Positions 22,735-31,467 are shown, counted from the stretch's first letter. The stretch: 49,711 nucleotides of DNA from Lacticaseibacillus suibinensis (GCF_003946175.1 NZ_RHOK01000019.1:1-49711); one strand, 5' to 3'. Notes: a model not told the origin generated them from the sequence alone. Translations and numbers: made by a program.

Positions 22735-25700
22735 TCAGTTGCCATCTTTCTTCTTGGCACCACCGATTACAACCATCGTAGCGAGGACGCCGAGCAGCAG
22801 TACCACACCGATGACGATGAGCCAGCCAGACGTCGCGTTGCCAGTTTGTGGGAGGCCAGGCTTAGGTGTCTGCTTGTCGGTCATGACGGCCTTCACGATT
22901 TCACCATCCTTAGTGATTTCGAATGGCACGAGGGCTTCGCTAATTTCGTAGCCCTTTGGTGCATCGTATTCTTGGAAGCTGTACTTACCAGCAGGCAGAT
23001 TACCAAAGGAGAAGACCCCATTCTTGTCGGTGCGACCAGATACAACCGTCTTGCCGTTTTCGTCCAGAATACGGATACCGGTGTTTGGCAGGCGCTTTCC
23101 AGTCGAAACGTCGGTCTTGGTCAGTTCGCCCATGCCTTTGATCAAGTCGTTGGTCAGTTCAAAGGCGATAGTTGGTTCCTTGGCATCAGCTTTAGTCTCA
23201 CCGATCTGCTTATCCTTGCCATCGAAAACCGTCACGCCGTTCTTAGTGGATACGAGCTTGAGGGTTTCCTTAGACAGTACGAGGCTGGTAGCAGAAGGCT
23301 TGGATTCACGGAGATAGAAGGTGCCCACAGGCAGGTGCTTGATGGAGCCAGTGGAATCCTTGCCGACAGTGATAGTCTGAATGGCCTTCTTGTCAGTGTC
23401 GAGCAGTTCAAAAACTGCGCCAGCAGCGTTGCCGGTTATCACGTAGGAGTAGCCCTTACCCGAAACCAGTGTGGCAACTTCATTGATCTTCTTGAAGGTC
23501 AGTTCGTTTTCGTGGAGCTTGTTGTCGATCACCTTACCGTCGTTAAGGTCAATGTGCTTGATCTTCTCGTTGTCGGTGGTGTGGAAGTGGAAGCCGTACA
23601 TGGTGGTATTCAAGTCGTGTTTCTCACCGGCATCAAGTTCCTTGACGTAGTAGTAGCCTTCTGGCAACTGGATTGCGTCAAATTCAGCCTTACCATCTTT
23701 GACCGTCGTGGTGGCAACCAGTGATTCAGACGGAATCACAGTTTCGCCAATCTTGGTTTCGCCTTGCGTGAACAAGCCGAAGACCTGACCGTTGGCGGCG
23801 ACGTTCTTGATAACTGGGAGGTTGTCCTTCCAGCCGGTGATGCTTTCTTCTTGCTTGTTGAGTGTAATGTCGAGCTGCTGGAAGTCGTTCTTAGCTTCAA
23901 GTGAGGTGGAGGCCACCGTCACTTCTTGCCCGGCATACTTGAGCTCAAAAGCAATCGGATCGGTATTCATGATGAACCCGTTTGGTGCAGAGATTTCAGT
24001 TGCCGTGTACTTGCCAAGATAGAGTTCTGGGGTCTGAATCTGACCTTGAGCATCAGTGGTGCCGGTAGCAACCACGTCACCCTTGTGTGCACGAACGGTT
24101 CCGTCAGCAGTCGTAATGTCTTCGGCTGCTTTGAACTCAAACTTCGCACTAGCGAGGGCGATGTAGTCGTAGCGGTACTTATACTGGTCACCGTATTCAG
24201 TTTCAACCTTTTCGACGGCGACCGGGGTAGCCCCGGTCTTGGTCAAGGTGGCGACACCCTTTTGGGAGAGGTCAGCGAACTTGATGACCACGATGCCGTC
24301 CTTATGGCTGCCGTTGATGGTGAACTTGGCTGGTTTCTTAGCCAGTACATAGCCTTCTGGAGCTTGAACTTCTTCGAGCTGGTACTTGCCGTAGCCGAGC
24401 GCTTCGGCTGTGATTAACTCACCGGAGTTGTCGGTAGCGAACTTATCAGTCATACCGGTCTTGTCGGCTGTCGGCTGAACTTCGTACTTGTTGGCTTGCA
24501 GGTTCTTAATGCGGAAGATTGCGCCAGCGCGCAGCACGGTCTTACCGGTTTCGGTATCAACCTTGACTACCCGCAGCTTTTCTTCAATGACCTTGTTTTC
24601 GATGCTATAATGCTGGGACTTCTGGGTGCCATCAACTGTGACCGTGAACGGCTTGATGCCGTTGTAGCCCGTTGGGGTCTTGGTTTCAGCTACGGTGTAG
24701 GTGTCGTAAGGCAGATCCGCAAACTTCACGTACCCTTGGGCATCGGTGAGGCCAGTGCGAACAACCTTGCCAGTGGTCTTGCTGGTGACAGCGAACTGGG
24801 TGTCCTTGAGCATGACCGACTTAGTGCCTTTGCCTTGGGTTGACCAGTCGTAGTTCCCGTACTTGAGTAAGTCGAGATCACCAGTGATGACTTGTTCCTT
24901 GACCGTCGTGGTAGCAGTTGCAGTGGTGAGGTTCTGACCAGCGTAAGCCAACTTGAAGGCGTGCTTTTGCGGATCAAGCACGTAACCAGTCGGCGCCTTT
25001 ACTTCTTGCCAGTAATAATCGTCCAGTTCCAAGCCGGAAACAGACGCCGTGTTGTTGGCGATCGTCACCGATTTCACGAGCTTGTCATCGGTTGCACGGT
25101 GGAGTTCGTAGACAGCCTCGTTTAGGCTGGCAGCACCTTGTGGCTGCTTACCAGTAACAGCGTCAACTTTTTCGATGTTGGCAGTGCCGCGCTGTTCTTG
25201 ATCGGTCGTATCGACGTGAGCCGTAGTGACCGTGACAGTTTGACCAGCATACTTCAATTCAAACGGCAGCTTGGCCGTGTTCAGAACATAGCCAGCAGGG
25301 GCTTTTTCTTCCAGTGCGTAGTAGCTACCGAGCTTGAGATTCTGCAAGGTTCCTTTACCATTGCTGTCGGTCGTGATTGCACCAACCCGTGCTCCGTTAT
25401 TGGTGTAGATCCCATAAACGGCGCCGTTAAGCGAGTAATAGGCATTGAACATATCACTGCCGAACTCACGCCCAATCTTGGCGAGGGTCACGTTACCGAG
25501 CTGTTCCTTGTTGCCGAGGACAACTTCAACGGTCTTGCCGGGTTCGATGGTGACTTCTTTGAGTTCACCCTTGTTGACGTAGCCGTTAGGAGCAGTGACT
25601 TCACTGATTTTGATCTTGGTGCCAGCTTTGATTCCGTTCAGGGCGGCATAGCCGTCAGTGCCGGTCGTGACTTCCTTGGTGGTGCCGGCGTATTCAAACT

Positions 25701-26544
25701 TGAGCTTAGCACCCGGCAGCGCCTTGTTAGTATCGGCGTCAACCTTCTTGGCTTTCACGTTACCATTCAAGTTGACCTTGATTGGCAGGCTGAACTCACC
25801 GTTGTTGGAGAGCTTGAAGTTGACGAGCTTTTGTTGTGAGCCTTTCGTGTAGACGAAAGAGGTGCCCACGTCAGCAGCCTTGGCAATCGCATAAGCCACC
25901 TTACCAGATTCCTTCGACTGGGCAGTGGCCGTCAGCGTGAGCTTATTGCCAGACTTTGCAATCTTGAGGTTCGCGGTGTTCGCTGTTTGCTGGGCGAAAA
26001 CCGCGAGCCGTCCGTTAGTGTCAGTCAAGGTGATTGAATCGCCAACTGCGAGGGTGATCTGGTTGCCGTTGAACGATGGCTTGCGATCATGCGCGGAGAC
26101 CTTGTTCAAGATGGCTTTCTTTTCAGCTTGGTAGGTCTTGTTCGGTGTCGTCAGCAGCGTGTCACCAAGTGTTTCCCAGATGACCATCTGGGTGACAGCG
26201 TAGTTGCGGTTGGTTGGGTTCTGGTAGTAACCATAGTAAGCAATCTTGGCTAGTTGATCCTTCTTACTGTCGGAGTAAGTGCTGGGGTTGTAACCGGAGC
26301 CGCTCATATCGAGATCGACCCCGTGCTCCACACAGAAGGCAACTTTGCCGTCCACCTTTTTCATCCACATACCGGTGTCCGTCCAATGTAAGCCATTGAA
26401 CAGATGTAGGTGCCAAGTGTTATGCCAGTCAGCAACCTTGCTGTTGGTCATACTGGCGGTGAAGGCGATTGAGGCGGGGACAAAGAGTTGAACGAATAGC
26501 ATAATCAATGCGGCGAAAATGGGAGTTCGCCGGGCTGCTTTCAT
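22735..26544 (-). CDS. LPXTG adhesin with thioester domain and about nine Cna-B/SpaA-type repeats
   Basis: 1269 residues from ATG 26544 (GGAGG 11 bases upstream; a TTG at 26547 is also possible). A signal peptide (3-30) is followed by a thioester-type domain: Cys in VAFCVEHG and Gln in TQMVIWE are the expected bond-forming pair. Nine Cna-B/SpaA-like beta domains follow, most with a YxxxExxAPxGY end and Lys/Glu positions for isopeptide bonds. The C-terminus is LPQTG, a membrane span and KKKDGN. Such proteins bind host surfaces covalently through the thioester. As the first gene of the element's minus-strand series it may also serve cell contact in mating (inference). Confidence 0.9.
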   Translation of the reverse strand: MKAARRTPIFAALIMLFVQLFVPASIAFTASMTNSKVADWHNTWHLHLFNGLHWTDTGMWMKKVDGKVAFCVEHGVDLDMSGSGYNPSTYSDSKKDQLAKIAYYGYYQNPTNRNYAVTQMVIWETLGDTLLTTPNKTYQAEKKAILNKVSAHDRKPSFNGNQITLAVGDSITLTDTNGRLAVFAQQTANTANLKIAKSGNKLTLTATAQSKESGKVAYAIAKAADVGTSFVYTKGSQQKLVNFKLSNNGEFSLPIKVNLNGNVKAKKVDADTNKALPGAKLKFEYAGTTKEVTTGTDGYAALNGIKAGTKIKISEVTAPNGYVNKGELKEVTIEPGKTVEVVLGNKEQLGNVTLAKIGREFGSDMFNAYYSLNGAVYGIYTNNGARVGAITTDSNGKGTLQNLKLGSYYALEEKAPAGYVLNTAKLPFELKYAGQTVTVTTAHVDTTDQEQRGTANIEKVDAVTGKQPQGAASLNEAVYELHRATDDKLVKSVTIANNTASVSGLELDDYYWQEVKAPTGYVLDPQKHAFKLAYAGQNLTTATATTTVKEQVITGDLDLLKYGNYDWSTQGKGTKSVMLKDTQFAVTSKTTGKVVRTGLTDAQGYVKFADLPYDTYTVAETKTPTGYNGIKPFTVTVDGTQKSQHYSIENKVIEEKLRVVKVDTETGKTVLRAGAIFRIKNLQANKYEVQPTADKTGMTDKFATDNSGELITAEALGYGKYQLEEVQAPEGYVLAKKPAKFTINGSHKDGIVVIKFADLSQKGVATLTKTGATPVAVEKVETEYGDQYKYRYDYIALASAKFEFKAAEDITTADGTVRAHKGDVVATGTTDAQGQIQTPELYLGKYTATEISAPNGFIMNTDPIAFELKYAGQEVTVASTSLEAKNDFQQLDITLNKQEESITGWKDNLPVIKNVAANGQVFGLFTQGETKIGETVIPSESLVATTTVKDGKAEFDAIQLPEGYYYVKELDAGEKHDLNTTMYGFHFHTTDNEKIKHIDLNDGKVIDNKLHENELTFKKINEVATLVSGKGYSYVITGNAAGAVFELLDTDKKAIQTITVGKDSTGSIKHLPVGTFYLRESKPSATSLVLSKETLKLVSTKNGVTVFDGKDKQIGETKADAKEPTIAFELTNDLIKGMGELTKTDVSTGKRLPNTGIRILDENGKTVVSGRTDKNGVFSFGNLPAGKYSFQEYDAPKGYEISEALVPFEITKDGEIVKAVMTDKQTPKPGLPQTGNATSGWLIVIGVVLLLGVLATMVVIGGAKKKDGN

Positions 26545-26603
26545 CAATGTGATTTCCTCCATATTTATTGATTTGTTCTTGAATAAAACGAGCTTTGAGG
26601 GAC

Positions 26604-26634
26604 AAAAAAAGCAGGTCTGGGAGCAACCTGCTTT
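26604..26634 (-). terminator. Terminator/attenuator in the adhesin leader
   Basis: On the minus strand AAAGCAGGT pairs with ACCTGCTTT (9 bp) and is followed by seven T. It lies 60 bases upstream of the adhesin ATG and no gene precedes it, so it probably controls read-through into the adhesin. A 25-codon frame from ATG 26641 region overlaps the hairpin but has no ribosome site. Confidence 0.65.
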
Positions 26635-26687
26635 ACGTTCATTTGTGCGTTTGCTTTGCGTTAATCGTAGCTTTACGAAATGCCCAT

Positions 26688-26716
26688 TTTGTACCAAATT
26701 AGGGCGTCACGCTCAA
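26688..26716 (-). promoter_or_regulatory. Possible adhesin promoter
   Basis: On the minus strand TTGAGC and TACAAA are separated by 17 bases, upstream of the leader hairpin. Both hexamers are imperfect (4 of 6), so this is only the best candidate seen. Confidence 0.35.
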
Positions 26717-26797
26717 AACTCGTTGAAATTCCATAAAAGTGTGTGAATAGAAACGTTGATATAAGGGGATTTTGAAACTCGGTGAAACCGTATAAAA
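26715..26797. repeat. Pair of 24-bp imperfect direct repeats
   Basis: 26715-26738 and 26774-26797 match at 18 of 24 positions (ACTCG-x-TGAAA-x4-ATAAAA), 59 bases apart. The second copy can form two competing hairpins: CTCGGT with ACCGAG, or AAACCGTA with TACGGTTT further right. They may be protein-binding sites (for example of an element recombinase or regulator) or part of an RNA. Confidence 0.5.
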
Positions 26798-26877
26798 CCG
26801 AGGAACGTAAAGTACGGTTTGAAGAAGGCCCGCAAGGCGAGTCAATTCTCCAAGCGTTAATCTTTCGTTCAATGCAT

Positions 26878-27198
26878 TTAAAAGTAAGCTTGCCCTGGTG
26901 GCAGGCTTATTTTTTTCGGGTTCGCGGAGGCAGGCGGTGCGGCGCTGGGGCGCGATGGTCCGGCTGCGGGGGCCGGCCGGATAACAGCGTAAGCCTGTCG
27001 TAGCGCTTGATGGCTTAAAGTGGCTAGGTCAATTTTGATGCTGTTACCGTCACTGGCCACGTTTACCGCTAAGCACCACAAAGGACCGATTTGCTTCACT
27101 ATAATGGGCACAGGACACCATTTAATGCCGATATTAACGCGCTTAATGGGATGTAATTGGGATTTTGACGATAGTGCGACTGCGCGGCGGTTGGTCAT
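26878..27198 (-). CDS. Possible small protein, doubtful
   Basis: A 106-codon frame whose middle (IGIKWCPVPIIVKQIGPLW, then a serine/aspartate turn and a helical segment) has the look of a small folded protein, followed by an alanine/proline-rich tail. There is no ribosome binding site before the ATG at 27198 and the tail runs through the hairpin at 26885-26916. No family is recognised. A competing plus-strand frame in the same place looks less protein-like. The whole stretch 26917-27275 holds nothing else that I can identify. Confidence 0.25.
   Translation of the reverse strand: MTNRRAVALSSKSQLHPIKRVNIGIKWCPVPIIVKQIGPLWCLAVNVASDGNSIKIDLATLSHQALRQAYAVIRPAPAAGPSRPSAAPPASANPKKISLPPGQAYF
26885..26916 (+). 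terminator. Strong plus-strand terminator without an upstream gene
   Basis: TAAGCTTGCC pairs with GGCAGGCTTA (one G-U) around CTGGT and is followed by seven T. No protein gene reads into it from the left within the region 26545-26884. It may end a small RNA, or serve as the terminator of a minus-strand frame from the right. Confidence 0.65.
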
Positions 27199-27275
27199 AG
27201 TGACTAGGCGACTGTGATGCTTTGCGCTAAACTGTGAAAGTTAAGGAGTGAGGCATCATCGCAAGAGAGAAAATA

Positions 27276-28511
27276 ATGCGCCGTGATTTTTGGCGGCGCC
27301 ACCGCTTTTTGGCGGTATGGGGACCAGGGCTACTGGTGATGCTGGCCGATACCGATGCTGGCTGTTTAATTACCGCCGCGCAGTCCGGTGCACAGTGGGG
27401 TTACACGATGGTGTTGCCACAGCTGGTGCTGATACCAGTCTTATTCATGGCCCAGGAAATGACGGTGCGACTGGGGATTATCACTCAGGAAGGGCATGGC
27501 GCCCTGATCCGTCAGTACTTTGGCCGCGGCTGGGCCTGGTTGGCCGCGATTACGCTTGGTATTTCCGCAGTGGGGGCGCTGCTGACGGAATTCATCGGCA
27601 TTGCTGGCGTCGGGGAACTGTTTGGGGTGTCCAAGTGGATCACGATTCCCATTGCCACGATTTTTCTGGTGAGCTTAGCTTTTTTGGGCGAGTACCGCCG
27701 AGTGGAGAAAATCGGGGTGTTGGTCGGTTTAGCTGAATTCGTCTTTATCATCGCGATGTTCATGGCGCGGCCGCAGCTGTCAGATTTACTACAGGGGCTA
27801 GTGACGATTCCTTGGCATCATCGCAGCTATGTGTATTTGGTGGCGGCGAATGTCGGGGCGGTGATCATGCCTTGGATGCTGTTCTATCAGCAAGGGGCAG
27901 TGATTGATAAGCACCTGACGCCGGCAGATATCCCGCAAGAGCGCCGGGATACGGCGGTCGGCACGCTGGTGACGCAAGGCATCATGATTGTGTTCATTGT
28001 GACTTTTGCGGCGACGGTGGGGCAGCACGGCGGCAGCGAGGCCTTTGCCACAGTGGGGCAAATGGCCAGAGCGTTAGCGCCGTTTTTGGGGCGGTGGCCG
28101 GCTAACCTGCTTATTGGCATGAGTCTTTTTGGTGGTTCGATGGTTGCAGCGTTGGTGGTGGCTTTGGCTGGAACTTGGGGCCTGACTGAGGTGCTAGGCT
28201 GGCCGCATAGCTTGAATGAACCCTTCAATCGAAGCAGTGCCGGCTTTTATTTGATCTACATCGGGGCCCATGTGATTGGCGCGGTGTTGGTGTTGGCCAA
28301 CATCCAGCTGGTGGACTTGGCGGTGACAGTTGAAGTGATCAATGCGCTACTGGTGCCCATTGTCCTCGGCTTTTTGCTCCTACTAGAGGCCAAGGCCTTG
28401 CCGGACCGGTATCGAATGCATGGTTGGTACCGGTTTGCCGCTACTAGCTTGTGTCTGCTGGTGATGGTGTTTGGGTTGTATATGGTGGGGCCAATTCTCC
28501 ACTTGTGGTAA
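27276..28511 (+). CDS. NRAMP-related divalent metal transporter
   Basis: 411 residues with about 11 membrane spans of the NRAMP (SLC11) fold. It begins GPGLLVMLADTDAG, where classical manganese/iron NRAMPs have a DPGN motif, and the TM6 site reads VIMPWM instead of the usual MPH. Family members with this changed TM1 motif include NRAMP-related magnesium transporters, so Mg2+ rather than Mn2+ may be the substrate (inference). An AAGGAG is 26 bases before the ATG and only a weak GAGAG is nearer. An in-frame ATC lies 6 bases after AAGGAGTGAGGC, but a non-standard start is not claimed. Confidence 0.85.
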   Translation: MRRDFWRRHRFLAVWGPGLLVMLADTDAGCLITAAQSGAQWGYTMVLPQLVLIPVLFMAQEMTVRLGIITQEGHGALIRQYFGRGWAWLAAITLGISAVGALLTEFIGIAGVGELFGVSKWITIPIATIFLVSLAFLGEYRRVEKIGVLVGLAEFVFIIAMFMARPQLSDLLQGLVTIPWHHRSYVYLVAANVGAVIMPWMLFYQQGAVIDKHLTPADIPQERRDTAVGTLVTQGIMIVFIVTFAATVGQHGGSEAFATVGQMARALAPFLGRWPANLLIGMSLFGGSMVAALVVALAGTWGLTEVLGWPHSLNEPFNRSSAGFYLIYIGAHVIGAVLVLANIQLVDLAVTVEVINALLVPIVLGFLLLLEAKALPDRYRMHGWYRFAATSLCLLVMVFGLYMVGPILHLW

Positions 28512-28586
28512 GGAAAATAATGAAGGCGACTTGCACCGCACCAGGTTAACCAGTAGAATACGAGCAGTTAACCTAAGGAGATCAGT

Positions 28587-29492
28587 ATGGAAAAACTCAA
28601 AAGTCGCCTCGATGCCTTTTCCGATGGGGTGATGGCGGTCATCATCACCATCATGGTATTGGACATTGCACCAGTGCTGCACGATAGCTGGGCCCATTAC
28701 CTTGCGATGGGGCAGCACATTGGCATTTATATGATTACCTTCGTGTTCGTGTTCAACATGTGGTATCAGCACAGTACGGCCTATGCCGAGATCGAGACCA
28801 TGACCTATCAGATTTTGATTTGGGAAGTGGTTTTTCTGGCGGTGTTGTCCCTGATGCCGCTGTTCACCGACATGATGGCGGAAAATACCACGCGGGTGAC
28901 GGTGATGCTGTATGGGGTGACCCAAGCGGTGATCAGCTTTCTGTTTCGGGGGCTGGCGAAGTCCATCGTCCATCTGCAGTTCACGACCAAAGCCGAGATG
29001 CAGCAGGTGTATCAAAAAATCTACGGCAATGCTAATCGCTGGTTAGATGGGCTGTCGTTAGTTGCCATTATTGTCGGCTACTTCCTGCCGCAGGTGGCGT
29101 TATTCTTCTACTTGGCTTACCCGATTATGAGCTTCTTCCTGAACGCCGATGCCCGCCAGCAAATGTACGATGCCGAGGCCTTACCGGCGGAGCAGCAGAA
29201 GGATCTCGCCGAACTGCCAGCTTCGGCCTATGTGGACTGGCGAAAAATCGCCGATCAGCTCTATGATCAGCGCGCCGCAGCGACAGGGCAAGGCTCGACG
29301 CCGGCCACAAGTCGCACCGAACAAGGCTCACCGCGTTGGAGTGAGTGGTTGAATCGTAGCCTGGATCCACGCTATCAAAAAGCGGTGAAAGCGAAGTTCC
29401 AAAATGCAACTCCAGAGCAACGCCAGCAAATGGCAGCGTGGTTTGCCCAGCAGCGCCGGGGTCGCAGCAATCGCCGCCACGATGAGCAGTGA
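28587..29492 (+). CDS. TMEM175-type (DUF1211) potassium channel protein
   Basis: 301 residues. The first span carries the diagnostic RLDAFSDGVMAVIITIM (R-x3-FSDG motif of TMEM175 channels), and six membrane spans follow up to about residue 195. Bacterial TMEM175 proteins form tetrameric K+ leak channels. The C-terminal 110 residues are hydrophilic, Gln/Ala-rich and end in an Arg-rich tail, longer than in minimal family members. AAGGAG lies 6 bases before the ATG at 28587. The gene seems to stand alone. Confidence 0.88.
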   Translation: MEKLKSRLDAFSDGVMAVIITIMVLDIAPVLHDSWAHYLAMGQHIGIYMITFVFVFNMWYQHSTAYAEIETMTYQILIWEVVFLAVLSLMPLFTDMMAENTTRVTVMLYGVTQAVISFLFRGLAKSIVHLQFTTKAEMQQVYQKIYGNANRWLDGLSLVAIIVGYFLPQVALFFYLAYPIMSFFLNADARQQMYDAEALPAEQQKDLAELPASAYVDWRKIADQLYDQRAAATGQGSTPATSRTEQGSPRWSEWLNRSLDPRYQKAVKAKFQNATPEQRQQMAAWFAQQRRGRSNRRHDEQ

Positions 29493-29717
29493 GCACGCCT
29501 TAAAAACGCGGATTAAGGGCACGGATAGCTTAAAACTGCAGATAAGGAGCCATAGTTCTCCACTTTTGGCTTATTTTTGGCTCTTTTATGGGCTAACGAC
29601 TGAAATAGCATTAGTGGTGGTGCTTATGCTGGAAGACAACAGTTGCTAGGCGGGCTAACTTTACTTTGTGGCGCAAGCCCGCGGTGCCTTATGACCAGAT
29701 GCGATTTTGAATCAAAA

Positions 29718-29741
29718 ATGACCAAGCACTCGCTTGGTCAT
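29718..29741 (-). terminator. Terminator of the YdeI-like gene
   Basis: A perfect 10-bp stem (ATGACCAAGC with GCTTGGTCAT) and a 4-base loop lie 5 bases after the stop on the minus strand, and are followed by TTTTGA. Confidence 0.8.
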
Positions 29742-29745
29742 GGTA

Positions 29746-29988
29746 TTATTTGGCGCGTTGATCATACGCACGTTTTGATTTATAACCGGCAGCCAACACC
29801 TCGCACATCTTTGCGAGGTGTTTTTGCTTGGTGGCTTCGCTGGCGGTACCAAAAATGAAACGGGCCCATTCGCGCTGATAGCCTGGCGTTAAGGTGTTGA
29901 AAAAGGCCTGCAGGTCAGGCTGGGCGGCGAGCAAGGCCGCCACTTCAGGAATCATGGGTTCATAGGCGGCTAAAGGTTGGTTAGGCAT
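29746..29988 (-). CDS. YdeI/OmpD-associated-type small protein
   Basis: 80 residues. The segment FFNTLTPGYQREWARFIFGT followed by EATKQKHLAKMCEVLAAG matches the C-terminal bacteriocin-protection/OmpD-associated domain of YdeI-type proteins, which are longer in other bacteria. Here only that domain is present. AAGAAGG lies 6 bases before the ATG at 29988. Function is unknown. Confidence 0.7.
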   Translation of the reverse strand: MPNQPLAAYEPMIPEVAALLAAQPDLQAFFNTLTPGYQREWARFIFGTASEATKQKHLAKMCEVLAAGYKSKRAYDQRAK

Positions 29989-30044
29989 GAAAGGCCTTCT
30001 TTCCTAGGTTTGCCCTCTATTTTACCAGACTGCGCCAGTCCGAG

Positions 30045-30251
30045 TTAAAACAGGTTAAAGGCTACCATCACCCCGCCGATGATGAAAAGACCGCCGAAGA
30101 GATACCCGCTGTATAAGGCGTACATGATGAACGGTGACGTGTTTTTGTTGCCGTTTTGTTTCATTTCTTTGAAGGCGTGGGTGGTGGCGTGAAACTGCCA
30201 TAGTCCAACCACCACCAGCACGATTCCCAATAAAACACCCCAAATTGACAT
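30045..30251 (-). CDS. Small two-span membrane protein, unknown
   Basis: 68 residues with two membrane spans (about 4-20 and 45-66) and a short charged loop (KEMKQNGNKNTS). AAGGAGG stands 7 bases before the ATG, which supports real expression. No family is recognised. Confidence 0.7.
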   Translation of the reverse strand: MSIWGVLLGIVLVVVGLWQFHATTHAFKEMKQNGNKNTSPFIMYALYSGYLFGGLFIIGGVMVAFNLF

Positions 30252-30470
30252 TTGCTTTTCCTCCTTAGTGGTAGTGCCCGGCTACCTGATGACACCCAAA
30301 GTGTAGCATTGAACAAGTCGGGCCACCTGCAACTTTCGCCTGATTTACTGGCCTGATTGCTTCAGCCTTTAGTCCCGCCTCACTGGTTGGAAAAATCAGC
30401 GGCGCCAGGTCCATTTTGGCTTTGAGACGGGTATACTAAGACCCATCAGACAAACGAGAGGATGAGGCAG

Positions 30471-31421
30471 ATGAAGTGGGGGACAATTGCCACTTGGCGG
30501 ATGGCACATGATGGCGTGGTTAAGGCCAGTGACCTATTGGCGCAGCAAGCTCAGGCTGGGGATGCTGTGGAGACGCTGATCAAAACCGTCGAGGCTTACC
30601 CGTATTATAAAAGCGTGGGGTACGGCGGTTTGCCGAATGAAGAAGGCGTGGTCGAAATGGACGCGGCGTTCATGGATGGCGACACCTTAGCCCAAGGCGC
30701 GGTCGGGGGCATCCAGAATGTCAAACATGCGATTTCGGCGGCCCGGGCCTTGGCCAAGTATCATTACAACAGCTTCCGGGTCGGCGAAGGCGCCACCAAG
30801 TTTGCGCTGCTGCATGGCTTTGAAATGACGAACATGCTGACGCCGCGAGCCAAAGCCGAATGGCAAAAACGGCTGCAAGCTTTGCGTCAGCAACCGATGA
30901 CGGCTTATGATGGCCACGATACTGTCGGGGCCATTGCACTGGATCAAACCGGCTCGATGGCGGTAGGCACCTCCACTTCTGGACTGTTCATGAAAAAAGC
31001 CGGTCGGGTGGGCGATTCGCCACTGTCCGGGTCTGGCTATTATGCCGATAGTGAAGTCGGCGCCGCGGCGGCGACTGGGCTCGGCGAGGACATCATGAAA
31101 GGCTGCATGTCTTATGAAATCGTGCGGCGCATGGCGGCAGGGGCCACCCCGCAAGCCGCTTGCGACCAGGCTGTGTATCCCTTTGTGGCCAAGCTCAAAG
31201 CCCGGTATGGCAAGGTCGGTGAATTTTCACTGATTGCCATGAATCACAATGGCGAGTGGGGCGTTGCGACCAACGTTGAATTTACCTTTAGTGTGGCTAC
31301 GGCGGATCAGCCGGCACAAATCCTGATCGCGCATCCAACGAGTGATGACCACACGAAGATTGAACCGGTGTCTGAAGCGTGGCTTGCAAACTATGAGCGC
31401 GAATTAAAAGCGCCGCTATAA
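30471..31421 (+). CDS. N-terminal-nucleophile asparaginase-family hydrolase
   Basis: 316 residues of the glycosylasparaginase/isoaspartyl-peptidase family (Ntn hydrolases). The expected self-cleavage nucleophile is Thr in GHDTVGAIA (about residue 151), followed by the STSGLFMKKAGRVGDSPL oxyanion/substrate region, both intact. It should cleave itself into two chains and hydrolyse an asparagine-type amide; the physiological substrate is unknown. The ATG at 30471 is preferred to that at 30462, which abuts the GAGAGG ribosome site. It ends just before the proBA promoter. Confidence 0.85.
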   Translation: MKWGTIATWRMAHDGVVKASDLLAQQAQAGDAVETLIKTVEAYPYYKSVGYGGLPNEEGVVEMDAAFMDGDTLAQGAVGGIQNVKHAISAARALAKYHYNSFRVGEGATKFALLHGFEMTNMLTPRAKAEWQKRLQALRQQPMTAYDGHDTVGAIALDQTGSMAVGTSTSGLFMKKAGRVGDSPLSGSGYYADSEVGAAAATGLGEDIMKGCMSYEIVRRMAAGATPQAACDQAVYPFVAKLKARYGKVGEFSLIAMNHNGEWGVATNVEFTFSVATADQPAQILIAHPTSDDHTKIEPVSEAWLANYERELKAPL

Positions 31422-31438
31422 AGGCCAACGAACGGTAG

Positions 31439-31467
31439 TTGACAAGCGGCTTTAGGCCCGCTATACT
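31439..31467 (+). promoter_or_regulatory. Promoter of the T-box-proBA unit
   Basis: TTGACA and TATACT with an exact 17-base spacer. Transcription would begin near 31474, immediately before the T-box stem I. Confidence 0.9.

Noticed and set aside
22669-23724. Long plus-strand frame of 351 codons opposite the adhesin gene
   Set aside because: It is the mirror of a repetitive coding region with restricted codon use. No ribosome site or domain is seen, and the minus-strand adhesin is certain.
26774-26830. Possible group II intron end (ACCGTA ... TACGGTTT hairpin)
   Set aside because: The catalytic AGC triad, the GNRA loop and a domain VI bulged A are not present, and no maturase gene is near.
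28383-29015. 210-codon minus-strand frame, His/Gln-rich, opposite the TMEM175-type gene
   Set aside because: The plus-strand gene has a proper ribosome site and the RxxxFSDG motif; the antisense frame has neither signal nor family.
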